Below the pieces are notes generated by a model that saw nothing but the letters and a program-made list of their open reading frames with translations, made no database searches and was not told the origin of the DNA. From Limnanthes douglasii subsp. nivea (taxonomy: Eukaryota; Streptophyta; Magnoliopsida; Brassicales; Limnanthaceae): a stretch of 64,000 nt of DNA. This document shows positions 33,225 through 45,900 of this stretch, piece after piece (the stretch's first letter is position 1; the number at the start of each line of letters is the position of its first letter). The translations under genes were made by a program, and so were the position numbers. Where the stretch lies: positions 33,241,900 to 33,305,899 of the forward strand of contig JAUPFV010000001.1 of NCBI GenBank assembly GCA_036936605.1, given 5' to 3'.

Positions 33225-36144
33225 CGAAGCGCTTGTTTAACGTCGATATCTCGACGATACCACTCGGAATCATATAGTGTCGAGGCTGATGCTGAATGCC
33301 TCACGGTTCCCCACATCTCAATAGTAATGCTTGAGTCGTTGACCATTGACTTTGAATGCTTTGTTTGGTGATTCCTCATAGATTTCAACTGCTCCATGTG
33401 GATATATTGTCTTGACTTTAAAAGTTCCAGACCATCTTGACTTTAAAAGGTCCAGACCATTTTGACTTGAGCTTTCCAGGGAAAAGCTTTAGACGAGAGT
33501 TGAAAATAAGAACCTGTTGACCCGACTCAAAAGCTTTATGTAAAAGCTTCCTATCATGCCATTTCTTGACTTTTTCCTTATACATCTTCGAGTTCTCATA
33601 GGCTTGAGACCGAAACTCGTCAAGTTCATTCAATTGAAGAAAACGCTTCTCACCATCTGCTTGTATGTCGAAATTTAACTTCTTTAAAGCCCAAAATGCC
33701 TTATGCTCGAGTTCTGCTGGAAGATGACAAGCCTTACCATATACTAATTGAAATGGTGACATCCTAAGATGAGTTTTGTAAGCCGTTCGGTATGCCCATA
33801 CTGCTTCATCTAACTTCAGAGACCAATCTTTCCTTGAAGGATTCACCACTTTTTCCAACATTCGCTTGATTTCTCGATTCGAGATTCAGCTTGACCATTA
33901 GTTTGAGGGTGGTAAGCGGTATCAACACGATAATAAACACCATATTTAGCCAATAATACTGTGAACGGACGATTATAAAAGTAAGCCCCTTCATCACTGA
34001 TTATAGCACGAGGAGTTCTGAAGCGAGTGAAGATTTGCTTACGAAGGAAATTGAGCACTACCTTAGCATCGTTAGTTGGGAGAGCTATCACCTCAACCCA
34101 CTTAGATACGTAATCCACAGCTAAGAGTATGTATAGATTGTTGCAGGAGGACACAAATGGTCCCATGAAATCTATTCCCCATACATTGAATACCTCAACC
34201 TCAAGAAGCATATTAAGGGGCATCTCATTTCGCCTAGAAATATTACCAACCCTTTGGCATCAATCGCATCTACGAACGTACAGATGAGCATCCTTAAACA
34301 AGGTAGGCCAGTAGAAACCTGCTTGAAGAACTCGAGAAGCTGGCTTATCCCCAACATAATGTCCTCCATAAACCGTAGAGTGACAATCATGTAAAACTTT
34401 CTCAATCTCACTGTAAGGAATGCAAGGTCGGATCATCTTATCAGCATACTGTTTAAACAAGAATGGTTCATCCCAAAGATACCATTTCACGTCATGCAAG
34501 AATTTCTTCCGTTGAGCCCAAGTAAAATCTGAAGGAATCACATTGCTAACCAGATATTTAACAAAATCAGCAAACCATGGTACTTCTCCTTGGATCAGGA
34601 ACAACTGCTCATCTGGGCAACATTCGTTGATAAGAATTCCATCTCCCTTGTCTTTCTCATGTTGCTCAAGACGTGAGAGATGGTCAGCTACCTGGTTTTC
34701 AGTCCCCTTTCTGTCTTTAATTTCCACCTCGAATTCCTGAAGCAAGAGTACCCATCGAATTAAGCGAGGCTTGGCATCCTTTGTAGATAGCAGGTATTTG
34801 ATAGCCGAATGATCCGTGAAAACTGTGACCTTAGCACCAAACAAGTACGATCTGAACTTCTCAGAACCATAGACAACAGCCAATAGCTCTTTTTCAGTAA
34901 TAGTGTAGTTTCGTTGTGCATCATTGGGGGTTTTACTGGCATAGTGAACCACGTGAAATACCTTCAGCTTCCTTTGGCCAAGAACGACTCCCACAGCGAA
35001 ATCACTAGCAGCACACATCATCTCAAATGGTTCTTCCCAGTTAGGCACAGTGATGATAGGGGATGAAGTCAACTTTTTCTTCAAGAGCTCAAAAGCAACA
35101 AAATACTCTTCAGTAAATCGAAAGGGAACATCCTTTTCAAGTAGACTACAAAGTGGTTTGGTGATCTTTGAGAAGTCCTGAATAAAACGTCTATAGAATC
35201 CAGCATGACCAAGAAAACTACGAATACCTTTTACTGAGATAGGAGCAGGAACATTCTTGATCGTTTCAAGGTTGGCCTTTTCTACTTCTAAACCCCTCTT
35301 AGACACCTTGTGTCCAAGGATAATACCTTCTTGCACCATGAAGTGACATTTTTCCCAATTAAGAATGAGGTTTGTTTTCACACATCTCTCAAGTACTCTA
35401 CCCAGATTAGATAGACAGCCATCGTATGATTTCCCAAAGACTGTGAAATCGTCCATGAACACCTCCATGATATCACCAACCATTTTGAGAGAAAATAGCC
35501 ATCATGCACCTTTGAAAAGTAGCGGGTGCATTGCAAAGTCCAAACGAGACACGTCGAAAAGCAAAAGTACCAAAAGGGCATGTGAAGGTCGTCTTCTCCT
35601 GATCTTTTGGAGCTATACAAATCTGATTGTATCCTGAATATCCATCGAGCATACAGTAATACTCATGGCCCGCCAACCTATCCAACATCTGATCAATAAA
35701 TGGCAAGGGGAAGTGATCTTTTATAGTGTCTTTATTCAAGATAATCCATGAAAATTCTCCATCCAGTGACTGTCTGAGTGGGGATGAGTTCATTCTTTTC
35801 ATTTGTTACTACTGTCATTCTTCCCTTCTTTGGTACACATTGCACCGGGCTTACCCACAGACTGTCTGAGAGAGGATAGATAATGCCTGCATCTAGCCAT
35901 TTCAGAATTTCTTTCTTCACCACCTCTTTCATGATAGGATTTAGTCTCCTTTGATGCTCGATAGATGGTTTGCTCCCTTCTTCGAGCAGAATCTTGTGCA
36001 TGCAGTAAGAGGGACTGATTCCCTTGATATCTGCTATGGTCCAACCAATGGCTGATTTGAACTTCCTCGGGACTCTCAATAGCTTTTCTTCCTCACTACC
36101 TGAAAGGTTAGATGCAATAATAACAGGTAATGTAGATTACTCTC
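33225..36144 (-). pseudogene. Element F pol (Athila-like RT, RNase H, integrase)
   Basis: Minus-strand pol of the Athila group. The RT N-terminus (WTIADIKGISPSYCMHKILL) is at 35732-36079. The RT core with MLDGYSGYNQI follows after a frameshift near 35750. [16 protein letters not shown], the usual Athila active site, comes after a second frameshift near 35480. RNase H and the tether end in [18 protein letters not shown]. The integrase zinc finger (CD then stop, CQ) is near 34260, and the core has WGIDFMGPF and ISDEGAYF. The final part reads [21 protein letters not shown] (33418-33861). A duplication of about 27 bp of the SGPFKV region (33410-33465) disrupts the end. Stops occur near 34259 and 33840. 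Confidence 0.85.
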
Positions 36145-38652
36145 CTAAGTAAGCATACATGAGATGATCTGGTAGTGGTTTGAGTTCAAGTTTAGCATCT
36201 CTTCTAGCGAAGGTTTAAGCCTTTCCTGAGAATCCTTAAGATCACCCAGTCCGAGCGACTCTTGTGGAATATTGAGCCTCCTTTGATACGGGGCTGCCTG
36301 TAGTAGTTGAACACATTCGGATATCTTTTCGTCTTCGAAGTCAGATTCACCATGTAGAACTCTGCCTAGAACATCTGAACTCGCATACCGATCCACCTCA
36401 TTACTGTGCAAAGAATCGATCATATCCAACCTGAAACATTCTTCATCCTCTGTTGGAGATTTCATAGCCTTGAAAACGTTGAAAGTGGCATTCTGATCTT
36501 GCACTCTCATAGTAAGCTCCCCTTTTTGGACATCAATCAAAGTTTTGCCCGTAGCCAAGAATGGCCTTCCCATGATTATGGGGATGTTTTTTTCCTCTTC
36601 GAAATCCAACATAACGAATTCAGCAGGAAAGATGAGCTTGTCTACCTTTACTAAGACATCTTCTACGATACCACGAGGATATGTGATAGAACGATCAGCT
36701 AGTTGCAAAGAGATGTTAGTCGTTTTTGGCTCAGGTAGCTCAAGTTTCTCAAACACAGATAGAGGCATTAGATTGATTCTCGTTCCCAAGTCACATAAAT
36801 ATTTGCTGAAAGTTAAATTGCCGATTGAACAAGGAATGGTGAAGCATCCTGGATCTTTAAGCTTGGGAGGAAATTTTTGTTGTAAGATCGCACTATATTC
36901 CTCAGTGAGCGCCACTGTTTCAACATCACCAAGCTTTAGCTTTTTCGAAAGAATTCCCTTCATGAACTTGGAATAACTAGGCATTTGCTCTAATGCTTCA
37001 GCAAAAGGTATGTTGATGTGTAGCTTCTTGAATACCTCCAAAAATCTCCCAAACTGAGCATCTAGCTTCTGTTTCTGCAAATTTTGCAGAAAAGGTGGAG
37101 GAGGGTAGATCGTAGGCTTAACAACTGACTGAGATGGATTTTTAGGTGGCTGATCTTGATCAGAATTAACTTCAGGTGAGGGCTGATTTTGAGTAGAATT
37201 TTTTAGAATAGGTTGTTTTTTAGAAGAATCAACCTCTTGTTCAACTGTGGGGTTCTCGACAACCTTTCCTGATCTCAAGGTGATAGCTTGGCATTGCTTC
37301 TTGTCGTTCCGTTTACGTGGATTATGTTCCGTATCGCTAGGAAGAACTCCCTGAGGTATAACAATCATGTTACTGGCCATCTGCCAAATCTGATTTTCAA
37401 AGGTCTTGTGAGATACCATCAGACTTTTAATCATTAACTTCATCTCTTCGAATTCAGAGTCTCTCACAGAATGTTGAGAAGGGCCAAGATATTGATTCTG
37501 AGGTTGTCTTGGTGCACATTGTTGAGATTGATGTTGTTGACCTTGTTGCTGAAATCCTGGAGGAGCGTATGGCTTAGCACCATAATGCTGATTACCTTGT
37601 TGATTATTGTTCCAAGTGAAATTCGGATGATTTCTGTTGCTTGGTTGATAGGTGGTTGAGATTGGTTGTTGATTCTGCCTCTAAAAGTTAATCATAAATT
37701 GCACTGAATCAGTAGAGATTGGGTATTGTTGAGTGTCATGCCCTCCAGCACAAATCTCGTACACACTAGCACATTGATGTACCCCAAGTTTAGTCAAAGA
37801 ATCTACCTTCATGTTTAGAGCTTCAAGCTGAGCTGCTTAATTAGTGGGAGTGTCTAAGTTAAGAATACCAGCTACTTTATGTTGTGGCTGTCTCTGAGAA
37901 GGGTTCTGGAATTCATTAGCAACCATCATCTCAAGGAGCTCATGAGCCTCCTCATAGCTTTTCGTTAATAAGGCTCCCCCAGATGCAGCATCGACCATAG
38001 GCCTTGTTTGCGCACCCAACCCATTGTAGAAGCAATTTATTACTAACCAAACAGGCATCCCATGATGAGGAAATTTTCTGAGCATCTCCTTGTAACGCTC
38101 CCAAACTTCACTTAAAGATTCACCATATGACTGAGAAAACTGAGTAATAGCATTCCTCAAGGCGGCTGTTCTTGCCATAGGAAAGAATTTTGAGAGAACT
38201 TTGTGTGCTAGTATATCCCAAGTAGTGATCGAGCCTGCTGGTAAAGAGTGTAACCAGCTCTTAGCTTTGTCCCTCAGAGAAAATGGGAAAAGTCTCAGTC
38301 TTACAGCATCATCTGAAACACCGTTGAACTTGAAGGTATCACAGATTTCAAGAAAGGTCATAATATGCATATTAGGATCCTCAGATGAAGCTCCCCCAAA
38401 CTGACAAGAATCCTGCATCATCTGAATAGTGTTGGGTTTAATCTCAAAATTATTCGCAGCAATAGTGGGTCTGACAATGCTAGACTGAATATCCATGATC
38501 TTTGGTTGAGAGTATTCCATGAGTGCTTTTGGAGCTGGATCTCCCATTGTAGAATTAGTATCAAATTCTGAGACTAGTAACTTTATTTCTTGGCTTGCTT
38601 CAAGCTCCTTTTGTACTAGTGCTCTAGTTTGAGACCGTGTTTGCATACACAT
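36145..38652 (-). pseudogene. Element F gag-protease (Athila-like)
   Basis: Minus-strand gag starting MCMQTRSQTRALV at 38652. The retrotransposon gag core spans 38100-38350 (RLFPFSLRDKAKSWLHSLPAG). A Gln/Asn-rich linker is broken by a TAA at 37837 and another stop near 37680. The second open part (36145-37467) carries CQAITLRSGKVVENP, a hallmark of Athila-like gag, and a protease whose active site reads LCDLGTRINLMP where the family normally has DLGASINLMP. It then shows IPIIMGRPFLATGKTLIDVQ. A frameshift near 36150 separates it from pol. Confidence 0.88.
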
Positions 38653-38764
38653 TCAAGTACCTGGAGCACAAGAAAACACACGACAAGCAAGTAACCGAAT
38701 CAAGTCAGTAGTTTTATAACGACCCCTGCTGATAAGCAATAAAACTGTCAAATAACACCGAGTC

Positions 38765-38769
38765 CCCGG
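38765..38769. repeat. Target duplication of element D (left), inside the F primer site
   Basis: CCCGG, repeated at 49153-49157. The bases to its left (GAGTC) and to the right of the other copy (TAACGGCGCCA) together form the tRNA-Asp primer site of F. Confidence 0.93.
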
Positions 38770-39208
38770 TGGTGTGGATAAAAATAGCTTGAGGGTAAGC
38801 TAGTAATTTTAAGTGGAGTTTAAAGGTGGTGTATGGGTGTTTCAAGGTGGTGTATGGGTGTTTCAAGGTGGAGAGATAATTAAGCAGCTTGGTAGCAGTT
38901 AATTTTCATTACCAGAAGTTAATGCTGGTGGTTGAGTATTTATAGTGTGATGTTTGGGCCCTTATGGGCTTTCGGGTCAAGTTTAATGGACCCGGGTCAT
39001 GTTTAAAGACCCATGAGTTTTAAGCAGGAGGACAGGTAGCTTAGTCAGGAAGTGTTTTAGGTTTTTTAGTACTTTTGTCATAGTTCGAACAGCCTTAGGC
39101 TCACATTGGTTCGAAGTGATCTGTCCGGTCCAAATGGTCTGTCCGGTATTCGGACAGAATTTACACTGACCTGCCCTTCCGGGGAGTATCCTGAATTCGG
39201 ACTCATCA
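38770..39208 (-). repeat. 3' LTR of element D
   Basis: 439 bp, TGGTGTGG to ACTCATCA on the plus strand. It contains two copies of a 21-bp tandem unit (GGTGGTGTATGGGTGTTTCA plus A) where the 5' LTR has three. Confidence 0.95.
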
Positions 39209-39361
39209 GGAGCTCCTTTTTTAGGTGTTTGAACGAGTGTCCTTGTCAAAGAACTGAAAACAGTCCGATTATAGGAAGTGATTCTCAATTCGGAGAGAGT
39301 TGTGGGTATACCCGGACAGATTGAACGTTACAAATCCCAAACGGTTTTTGCCAGAGTTAAT

Positions 39362-39645
39362 GGGATACGTGTCACTCTCTGATAGGTCACTCCAGCCGTT
39401 TTTTCACCTTGAATTTCGCACCACCTTCTCGAACAAGTTACCTCTTTAATTGCCATTAATGACATCAGCGCCGTCTTTTAATCATTGCCCAACTTTTCGG
39501 ATTCTCCTAGGAATCAACTCCCTTTTTTACACTTTACTATAAATTCTCATTCACTTTTCACTGTCTCATTATCTCTTTCAAATTTCACTCTGCAATTTCA
39601 CCCAGAGCTTTATCTCTCTAGAACTCAAAACTTCCTTGGCTGTTT
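39362..39645 (+). promoter_or_regulatory. Promoter-like block of the antisense gene in D
   Basis: Upstream of the antisense ATG at 39646, TATAAAT lies at 39538-39544, about 100 bases before the ATG. The region between is CT-rich, as plant 5' leaders often are. TACGTGTC, a G-box-like core, lies at 39366-39373. The TATA box and leader are absent from the matching place in C. Promoter function is inferred. Confidence 0.45.
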
Positions 39646-42600
39646 ATGTTTACAGCAAGAACAGCAATTATCAAAGGCAGCTGGCTTAACCTCTCGGAGT
39701 TGGAGAAAGCACAAAGGGTCGAGAAGGAAAAAAGACTTGCAGCAGGGCTACCATCGTCGCCTGTTGAGAAACCAGCCTCTTCTGTCGCAGAATCTGATAG
39801 AGGCTCATCTTCTTCCAATCAATTCAGGAGTCAATCCCAGCTGTTGAACCAGGAGTTACTGCTACCAGTGTTAGGAAAAAAATCGTCTTTTATTGCCATG
39901 GGGTCTGACTCTGACCACTCCCCGGATAAGCTAGTCATCAAAAGGCCAAGCCGGTTAGTCAAAGGGCTATCCTCTAAAAATACTCCCTCGAAATCGGGGG
40001 CAAAAAACAGTGAATCTGAGTCTGGGGCAACTATTAGAGCTCCCCGGGAGAGGCCGTCAGGACTAGAGGCCAGCAGCCCACTACCCCCCAAAGAATCTTC
40101 TGCCTCAGAAACTCAAATTGAGGTGAGAAGTCGAATAAATACGGGCAGTCAACAGTCCGGAGGGTCAGCTATGCCAAGCTTCAATCCTCCCCGGATTACT
40201 TCTACAGAAGCTCCCCCAACAATTATGGAGGAGAGGATGGAGGACTCCACTGAGGAGGTCCGTTTTGAGTCAGAGTCCTCCGGACAGGCTGATACTGCCA
40301 TTGTTATTGCCAAGAAGTTCAAAGAGAACTTATATCTGAGGCGTCCGGACTTGCCGGAGAGCCTTGAAGGGAGAGTGGGGCCATGCTTTCATAAAGTTGA
40401 GTTCAAGTATCTTTTGGCCTTGCTGAAGACCAAGTATGCGTTCATCCATACTTCAGATCTGGGTAGATTGCGCACAAAGTGGGGGATCCCTCAGAACGTA
40501 AAGATAAGGATTCCCATCGATCCGGAGACCCCGATGGATTGTAAAAAGAATGAAATAGTCTTCTTTACGGAGCTATTCAACTGGGGACTCAGGTTCCCAC
40601 TGGACCCGGAGATAGTGCGCTACTTTCACTTGGTCAAACTCTGCCCATCACAATTAAGCCCCAATGGTTGGTTCACCTTGATGTCATGCATAATGGCATC
40701 CAGGCTATCAGGGATCCCTCTTCCTATAGAAGAGTTCGCTGCAGTGGCCAACCTGTGCAAGCATCATCAGTTCCCCTTCTACCATTTCAACATGGGGAAC
40801 GATCTCAAAGTTGTTGATGATCTCCTGGAGTCGGAGAGCAAATGGAGGAGCCAATTCTTGTTTGTCAGTGGCTCGTGGGAAAACGGCAAGAAAATCAAGA
40901 CCGGAGAGAATCCAAGCCTCCTCAGGAGTAGATGGAGGAGTGACCGTAAGTTTTTATTTTAAGTTTCTGTTCGAATCTCTCTTTTCTTCTTGTACTAACC
41001 AATTTCTCTTTTGTTTTAATAGAGCTGCCAAAGGAGTTCGGGGACTACCTGAAGGCCGGACAGACTACCTGTGGCAAAATCAACGCATGGGCTGCAGAGA
41101 ACTGGGAGAACCGTTTTCACAAGGCCTTTACTACTGGAAACCTAGCAAGGTCCCATCTGTGGAACACAACAGGTCGGAGAGACCTAACCTGGGAAGAGCT
41201 TACCGCCCAGCCTGATGAAGACATTGTGCTGAGAAGGTCCCATGAGCTGGATGGGACACTCTACTTGCCTGCTCGGGGCAAAGCCCCAAGCAAAATGAAA
41301 GGCAAGAAGAAGAAAGGCAAGAAGGCGGAAGGTGATACTGAGAAGGAGGCCCCAAAAGACCCAGAGGGACTGGCCCAGGTTCAAATTGATGCAGCCCTTT
41401 TACAAGTGGTGGAGCAGGAGAGCGAAAAGCAGGAAGTGAATCTCCCAAAACCCTCAAGAGCTTCAAAGAGGACTCGCAAGCAAGCAAGTGAAGGTGCTGA
41501 CAGGGAAGCCAAGAAGAAAAAGACTTCCCAAGGATATGAGATTGCTCTCTGGGACCCGGAGCCCTCTTTCCCTACTGACCCAACATTGGTCGAAGAGATC
41601 CCAAGGGACTTTCAAGAAGAGATTCCAAAGGAATTCCATACAGATGAAGTTGAGGGGGGGGAGCTTAACTTGGATGAAATGGACATCACCGGTCTGGGTG
41701 GACTTGGTGAATATTTTCTTGGCCTGCCCAGAGACGAGTTCGCAGGGCCCTACATCCCTCCGAGCAGCTCCAACACGGTCAATTTTAACGGTAAGACTTT
41801 CATGGTTTCTAGCGAGAAGGATATTATAGCCCATTCTCTACTTAGCAATGTACAGCCAGTGCTTACTTTGGAAAGGCAAGTCCGAAGTCAGGCAGACACC
41901 ATTAAAGACCTCAGGTCTGAGAATGAGAAGTTGTCTGATGACCTCCAGACTGCTGCTACTAAGGTTGATTTGCTTAAGGAGGCAAATGATCAGCTAAAGA
42001 AGAATCAAGATGAAAACAACACAAAAGTTTCTTCTTTGGAAGAGACCATAAAAGATCTCCGGGCTAAGCTGTCCGGACTGGAGAAGGACCTGACAATCTC
42101 AAGGGGAGAAACTGCAGCCAAGGAGAAGCTCATCACCAACCTGACCACTGACAAAATCGCTTTAGAGAATGCAGTGACTCAGGCTGCTGAAGAGAAGGCT
42201 GTTTTGGTGAGGGACCAAGAGGCCACAATCAAGGCCAAGATCAACGCCTATGCCAGGGAGATGATACAAAGCGAGGAGCTAATGATTCAAAGGGTGAAGT
42301 CTGATATGGTCCTCCTATTTCACGAGAAATCCCCGAAGAGGAGACTGGGGGATTTATGGCGCTATGTGGATGATGATGACCTCCCATATTATACTATGAT
42401 TGACGAGGGTTATTCCGGCGAGTCCTCATCTGATAATGAAGAGGAAACCGGGGAGAGCCCAAGGGCAAGAAGACAGACGAGGGCGAGCCATCTTCAAAGG
42501 CTCAACCTTAATTTAAAAATTTATTTTGTTTATCTTTCATTCGAACTAAAGTCCTTGGAAGGCCAAGGCACTCTTTTTGTGATGGTGTCCGTATTATTCG

Positions 42601-42725
42601 GACAGATTTTTTGTACTGTGCCCAAACTTGTTCAAAAGTCCTTGGAAGGCCAAGGCAATTTTAAGTTGTTGAATGAATGTTTTATTTTGCCAACCATCCT
42701 CTTCTTTCATTATTTGTTTAAATAG
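39646..42725 (+). CDS. Antisense extra gene of element D (two exons, coiled-coil protein)
   Basis: This runs opposite to gag-pol. Exon 1 (39646-40945) and exon 2 (41023-42725) join in frame across a 77-nt intron to give about 1000 codons without a stop. Residues ~1-210 are a Ser/Glu-rich, low-complexity tail. Residues ~225-433 carry the domain with GRVGPCFHKVEFKYLLAL, LGRLRTKWGIP and LVKLCPSQLSPNGWFTLM, which I recognise as the plant 'putative gypsy type transposon' family. Exon 2 holds Lys-rich patches (KMKGKKKKGKKAE, KKKKTSQG) that could be nuclear signals, then a long coiled coil from about LERQVRSQ to VRDQEA. Near 42455 the frame shifts relative to C; the ancestral stop was probably at 42509-42511. 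Its function is unknown. Extra antisense ORFs are known in Tat elements. Confidence 0.8.
40946..41022 (+). other. Intron of the antisense gene in D
   Basis: Donor GTAAGT right after GAGTGACC, perfect branch consensus TACTAAC near 40993, T-rich tract and acceptor TTTTAATAG. Removing 77 nt joins Asp-Gln-Leu-Pro in frame. Element C has an intron at the same codon, so it is conserved. Confidence 0.8.
42548..42657. repeat. Paired palindromic motif between convergent genes of D
   Basis: AAGTCCTTGGAAGGCCAAGG is found at about 42549-42568 and again 87 bases on, each able to form a hairpin (CCTTGG-AAGG-CCAAGG). The pair lies between the stop of the antisense gene and the end of pol. It is shared with C at 26905-27011. 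Confidence 0.8.
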
Positions 42726-42988
42726 CTGGAGTTTAAGTAGTTTTATTGTATTGTGAGAGTATTAAGACTCTCCGGCTAGAATTTAAATAGCCCTTAGATC
42801 TTTTAGTCCGGGTAGTATGATAAGAGATAAAATTTTGAAAATACTTAGAGAATTTTGAAGAAGGCACCAAGTTTTATTGAAAGCTCTGCACCAAGTTTTA
42901 TTGAAAGCTCTCCGTGCCACCGAAGAGGGGAAGGTATGCCCCCAAATATTTACATGGATGTTTAAACAAGTAAATATTTACACAAGTG

Positions 42989-45900
42989 TTATTCCAAGTA
43001 CATTCGAAGGTGTTCAATATTCCAAGGGTGAGTTAAAACCCTGCCATCTTTATCTTCCAACCAATAAGTCCCAGGCTTGATTCTTTCAACCACAGTATAC
43101 GGACCCTCCCAGGTTGGGGCCAGCTTTCCGAAGAGCTTTTCCTTAGTATGCAAGAAAACTTTCCTTAATACTTTATCTCCTGGTTGAAAATCTCTCCTTT
43201 TAACTTTAGAAGCAAACCTGCTTCTCATCAAGCCCTGATAGTGTGCAATTCTAAGATGAGCTTTAACCCGTCTTTCTTTGATCAAATCGAGCTGATTTCT
43301 AATTGTCATCTCATTAGCATGTCCGGAGAAGTTATGAACAAGAAAGGAAGGGAGTGTCTTCTCTATGGGGGCTACTGCATCCATTCCATAGACCAAGGCA
43401 AAGGGGGATTCTTGTGTTGCAGCCCCAGTTGTTGTCCGGTAGGCCCATAAGACTTCTTTTAGATAACTAGGCCACTTCCCAGCAGCCCCTTCCAAATTCT
43501 TCTTTAAACCGGACAGTATTGTTCTATTAGCCACTTCAACTTGCCCATTGGCTTGAGGGTGGAAAGGTGAAGAAAAGAAGTGTTGAATACCCCTTGAGGC
43601 ACAGAAGCTTTCCATTTCTCTGTTGTCAAACTGTGGCCCATTGTCTGTTGTTATCTTCTGTGGGACACCGAATCTGCAACATATGTTGGACATAATGAAT
43701 TTTATGACAGCTTTCGAGGTTGTCCCTGCCAGGGGAGCTGCTTCTACCCACTTTGAAAAGTAGTCGATGGCCACAATTATGGTTTTACGCCCTCCGGAAG
43801 CCACATGGAGAGGTCCAACCAAGTCCAATCCCCATCGAGCAAAAGGGATGGGCTCAGAAATTGATTCCAAAGGAATGGCTGGTACATGAATTTCATTGGT
43901 GTACCTCTGGCATGGGTCACACCTTCTCACCAGCTCCTTAGCATCTTTCATGATTGATGGCCAATAATATCCGGAGAGTAACACTCTTCTTGTCAAATCT
44001 CTAAATCCACAATGGGCTGATCCCTCACCATCATGCAATTCGGAGAGAACCATTTGTGACTCATGATCCCCTAAACAACGTAGGAGAGGTTTGCTATAGG
44101 ACTTTTTGTACAAGACTTCTCTTAACATAATGAAACCACGAGCCCTGTGTTTCAATGTTCTGGCTTGTGATTTATCTAAGGGCACAATACCATCATACAG
44201 ATACTGCATAAGAGGAGACCTCCAGTCTTGAGGCCGACTCACTTGTATTTCAAAGACTTCTTCTTTTCCACCCTCACCAAGTTCGATAGAAGGGCTTTCA
44301 AGCACATGGATCCATGGGTAGGACTCCGTATATGCTATTGTCGCCAATGAATCTGCTAGCTCATTTTCTGCCCGGGGGATGTGCTCATAGACAACAGCCT
44401 TAAACTTTAACGCTTCATTTTTTAGGAGGAGTAAATATTTGACCAATTGCTCCTTTCTAGCCTCTGATAGGCCCAAAGCATGGTGGATAAGCAACTGGGA
44501 GTCACTTAGTAGCTTGACCCTTTTAGCTCCACAGATATAGGCCAACTTTAACCCAGCTATGGCTGCTTCGTACTCGGACTCATTATTAGATGCCCTGAAA
44601 GCAAAACAAATAGCTTGGTACATGCTGTCCCCGTAGGGGGAAGTGAGACATATCCCTGCCCCAGATCCCATGGTACTAGATCCTCCGTCTGTTCGGACAA
44701 TCCACACTTTCTTGTCTTTTGAATCAGTAGGTTTCTCTGAATCCCTATCAGAATGGAATTCAACCAGAAAATCAGCCACAGCTTGGGCTTTTACTGCTGT
44801 CCGGGGAGCAAAGTCTATGTCGAAGTCCCCCAACTCTACTGACCACTTTGTCATTCTGCTTGAAATGTCTGCTTTTTGAAGGACATTCTTTAAAGGGAAA
44901 GATGTCCGGATGACGATTGGATGAGCCTGGAAGTAGGGCCTCATTTTTCTTGCAGCTATCACCAAGGCTAATTCCAGTTTTTCGAGTTTCAAGTAACGCC
45001 TCTCAGCATCAATCAAGCTTTTGCTGACGTAGTACACTGGGTGAGGATGCCTATCGACCTCTCTTACTAACACTGCACTGATGGCACAACTTGAAACAGC
45101 CAGATAGACAAAGAGAGTTTCCCCATCAACTGGTTTGAACAAGGTTTTGGGAGAGGAAAGATGTTTCTTGATTTCACTGAATGCTTCATCACACTCTGGT
45201 GTCCATTCAAACCCCTTTGCACCCTTCAAGGTTTGAAAGAATGGAGCACACCTGTCCGAAGACCTGGAGATGAATCTGTTCAAGGCAGCCAATCTCCCCG
45301 TTAATCGCTGCACTTCTTTAATGTTTCGAGGAGGCTCCATCTGGAATAAGGCATTGAGTTGATCCGGGTCGGGCTGTATTCCATGCTCACTTATGATATA
45401 CCCTAAGAATTTCCCGGATTGCACTCCGAACACACACTTTTCAGGGTTTAATTTTAAATTCACTTTTGTTAAGTTGGCAAAAGTTTCTCGGAGGTCGGAC
45501 AAGTGCAACTGCTCATCCACACTTTTTACCATCATATCGTCAATATAAACCTCCATATTTCTTCCAATTTGATTAGCAAATGCCTTGTTAACTAACCTTT
45601 GATAAGTAGCCCCAGCATTTTTCAAGCCAAAAGGCATCACCTTGTAGCAATCTAGACCCCTATCAGTGACAAACGTGGTGTGCTCTTGATCTTTTGGATC
45701 TACTTGGATCTGATTGTACCCGGAGAAGGCATCCATGAAGGAGAGAAGCTTGTTCCCAGAAGTAGAGTCTACTAACTGATCAATCCGGGGGACCGGATAC
45801 AAATCTTTTGGGCAAGCTCTATTAAGGTCTGTGAAGTCAATACACATACGCCATTTGCCATTCTTCTTTTTCACCAAGACAGGATTGGCAGTCCACAAAG

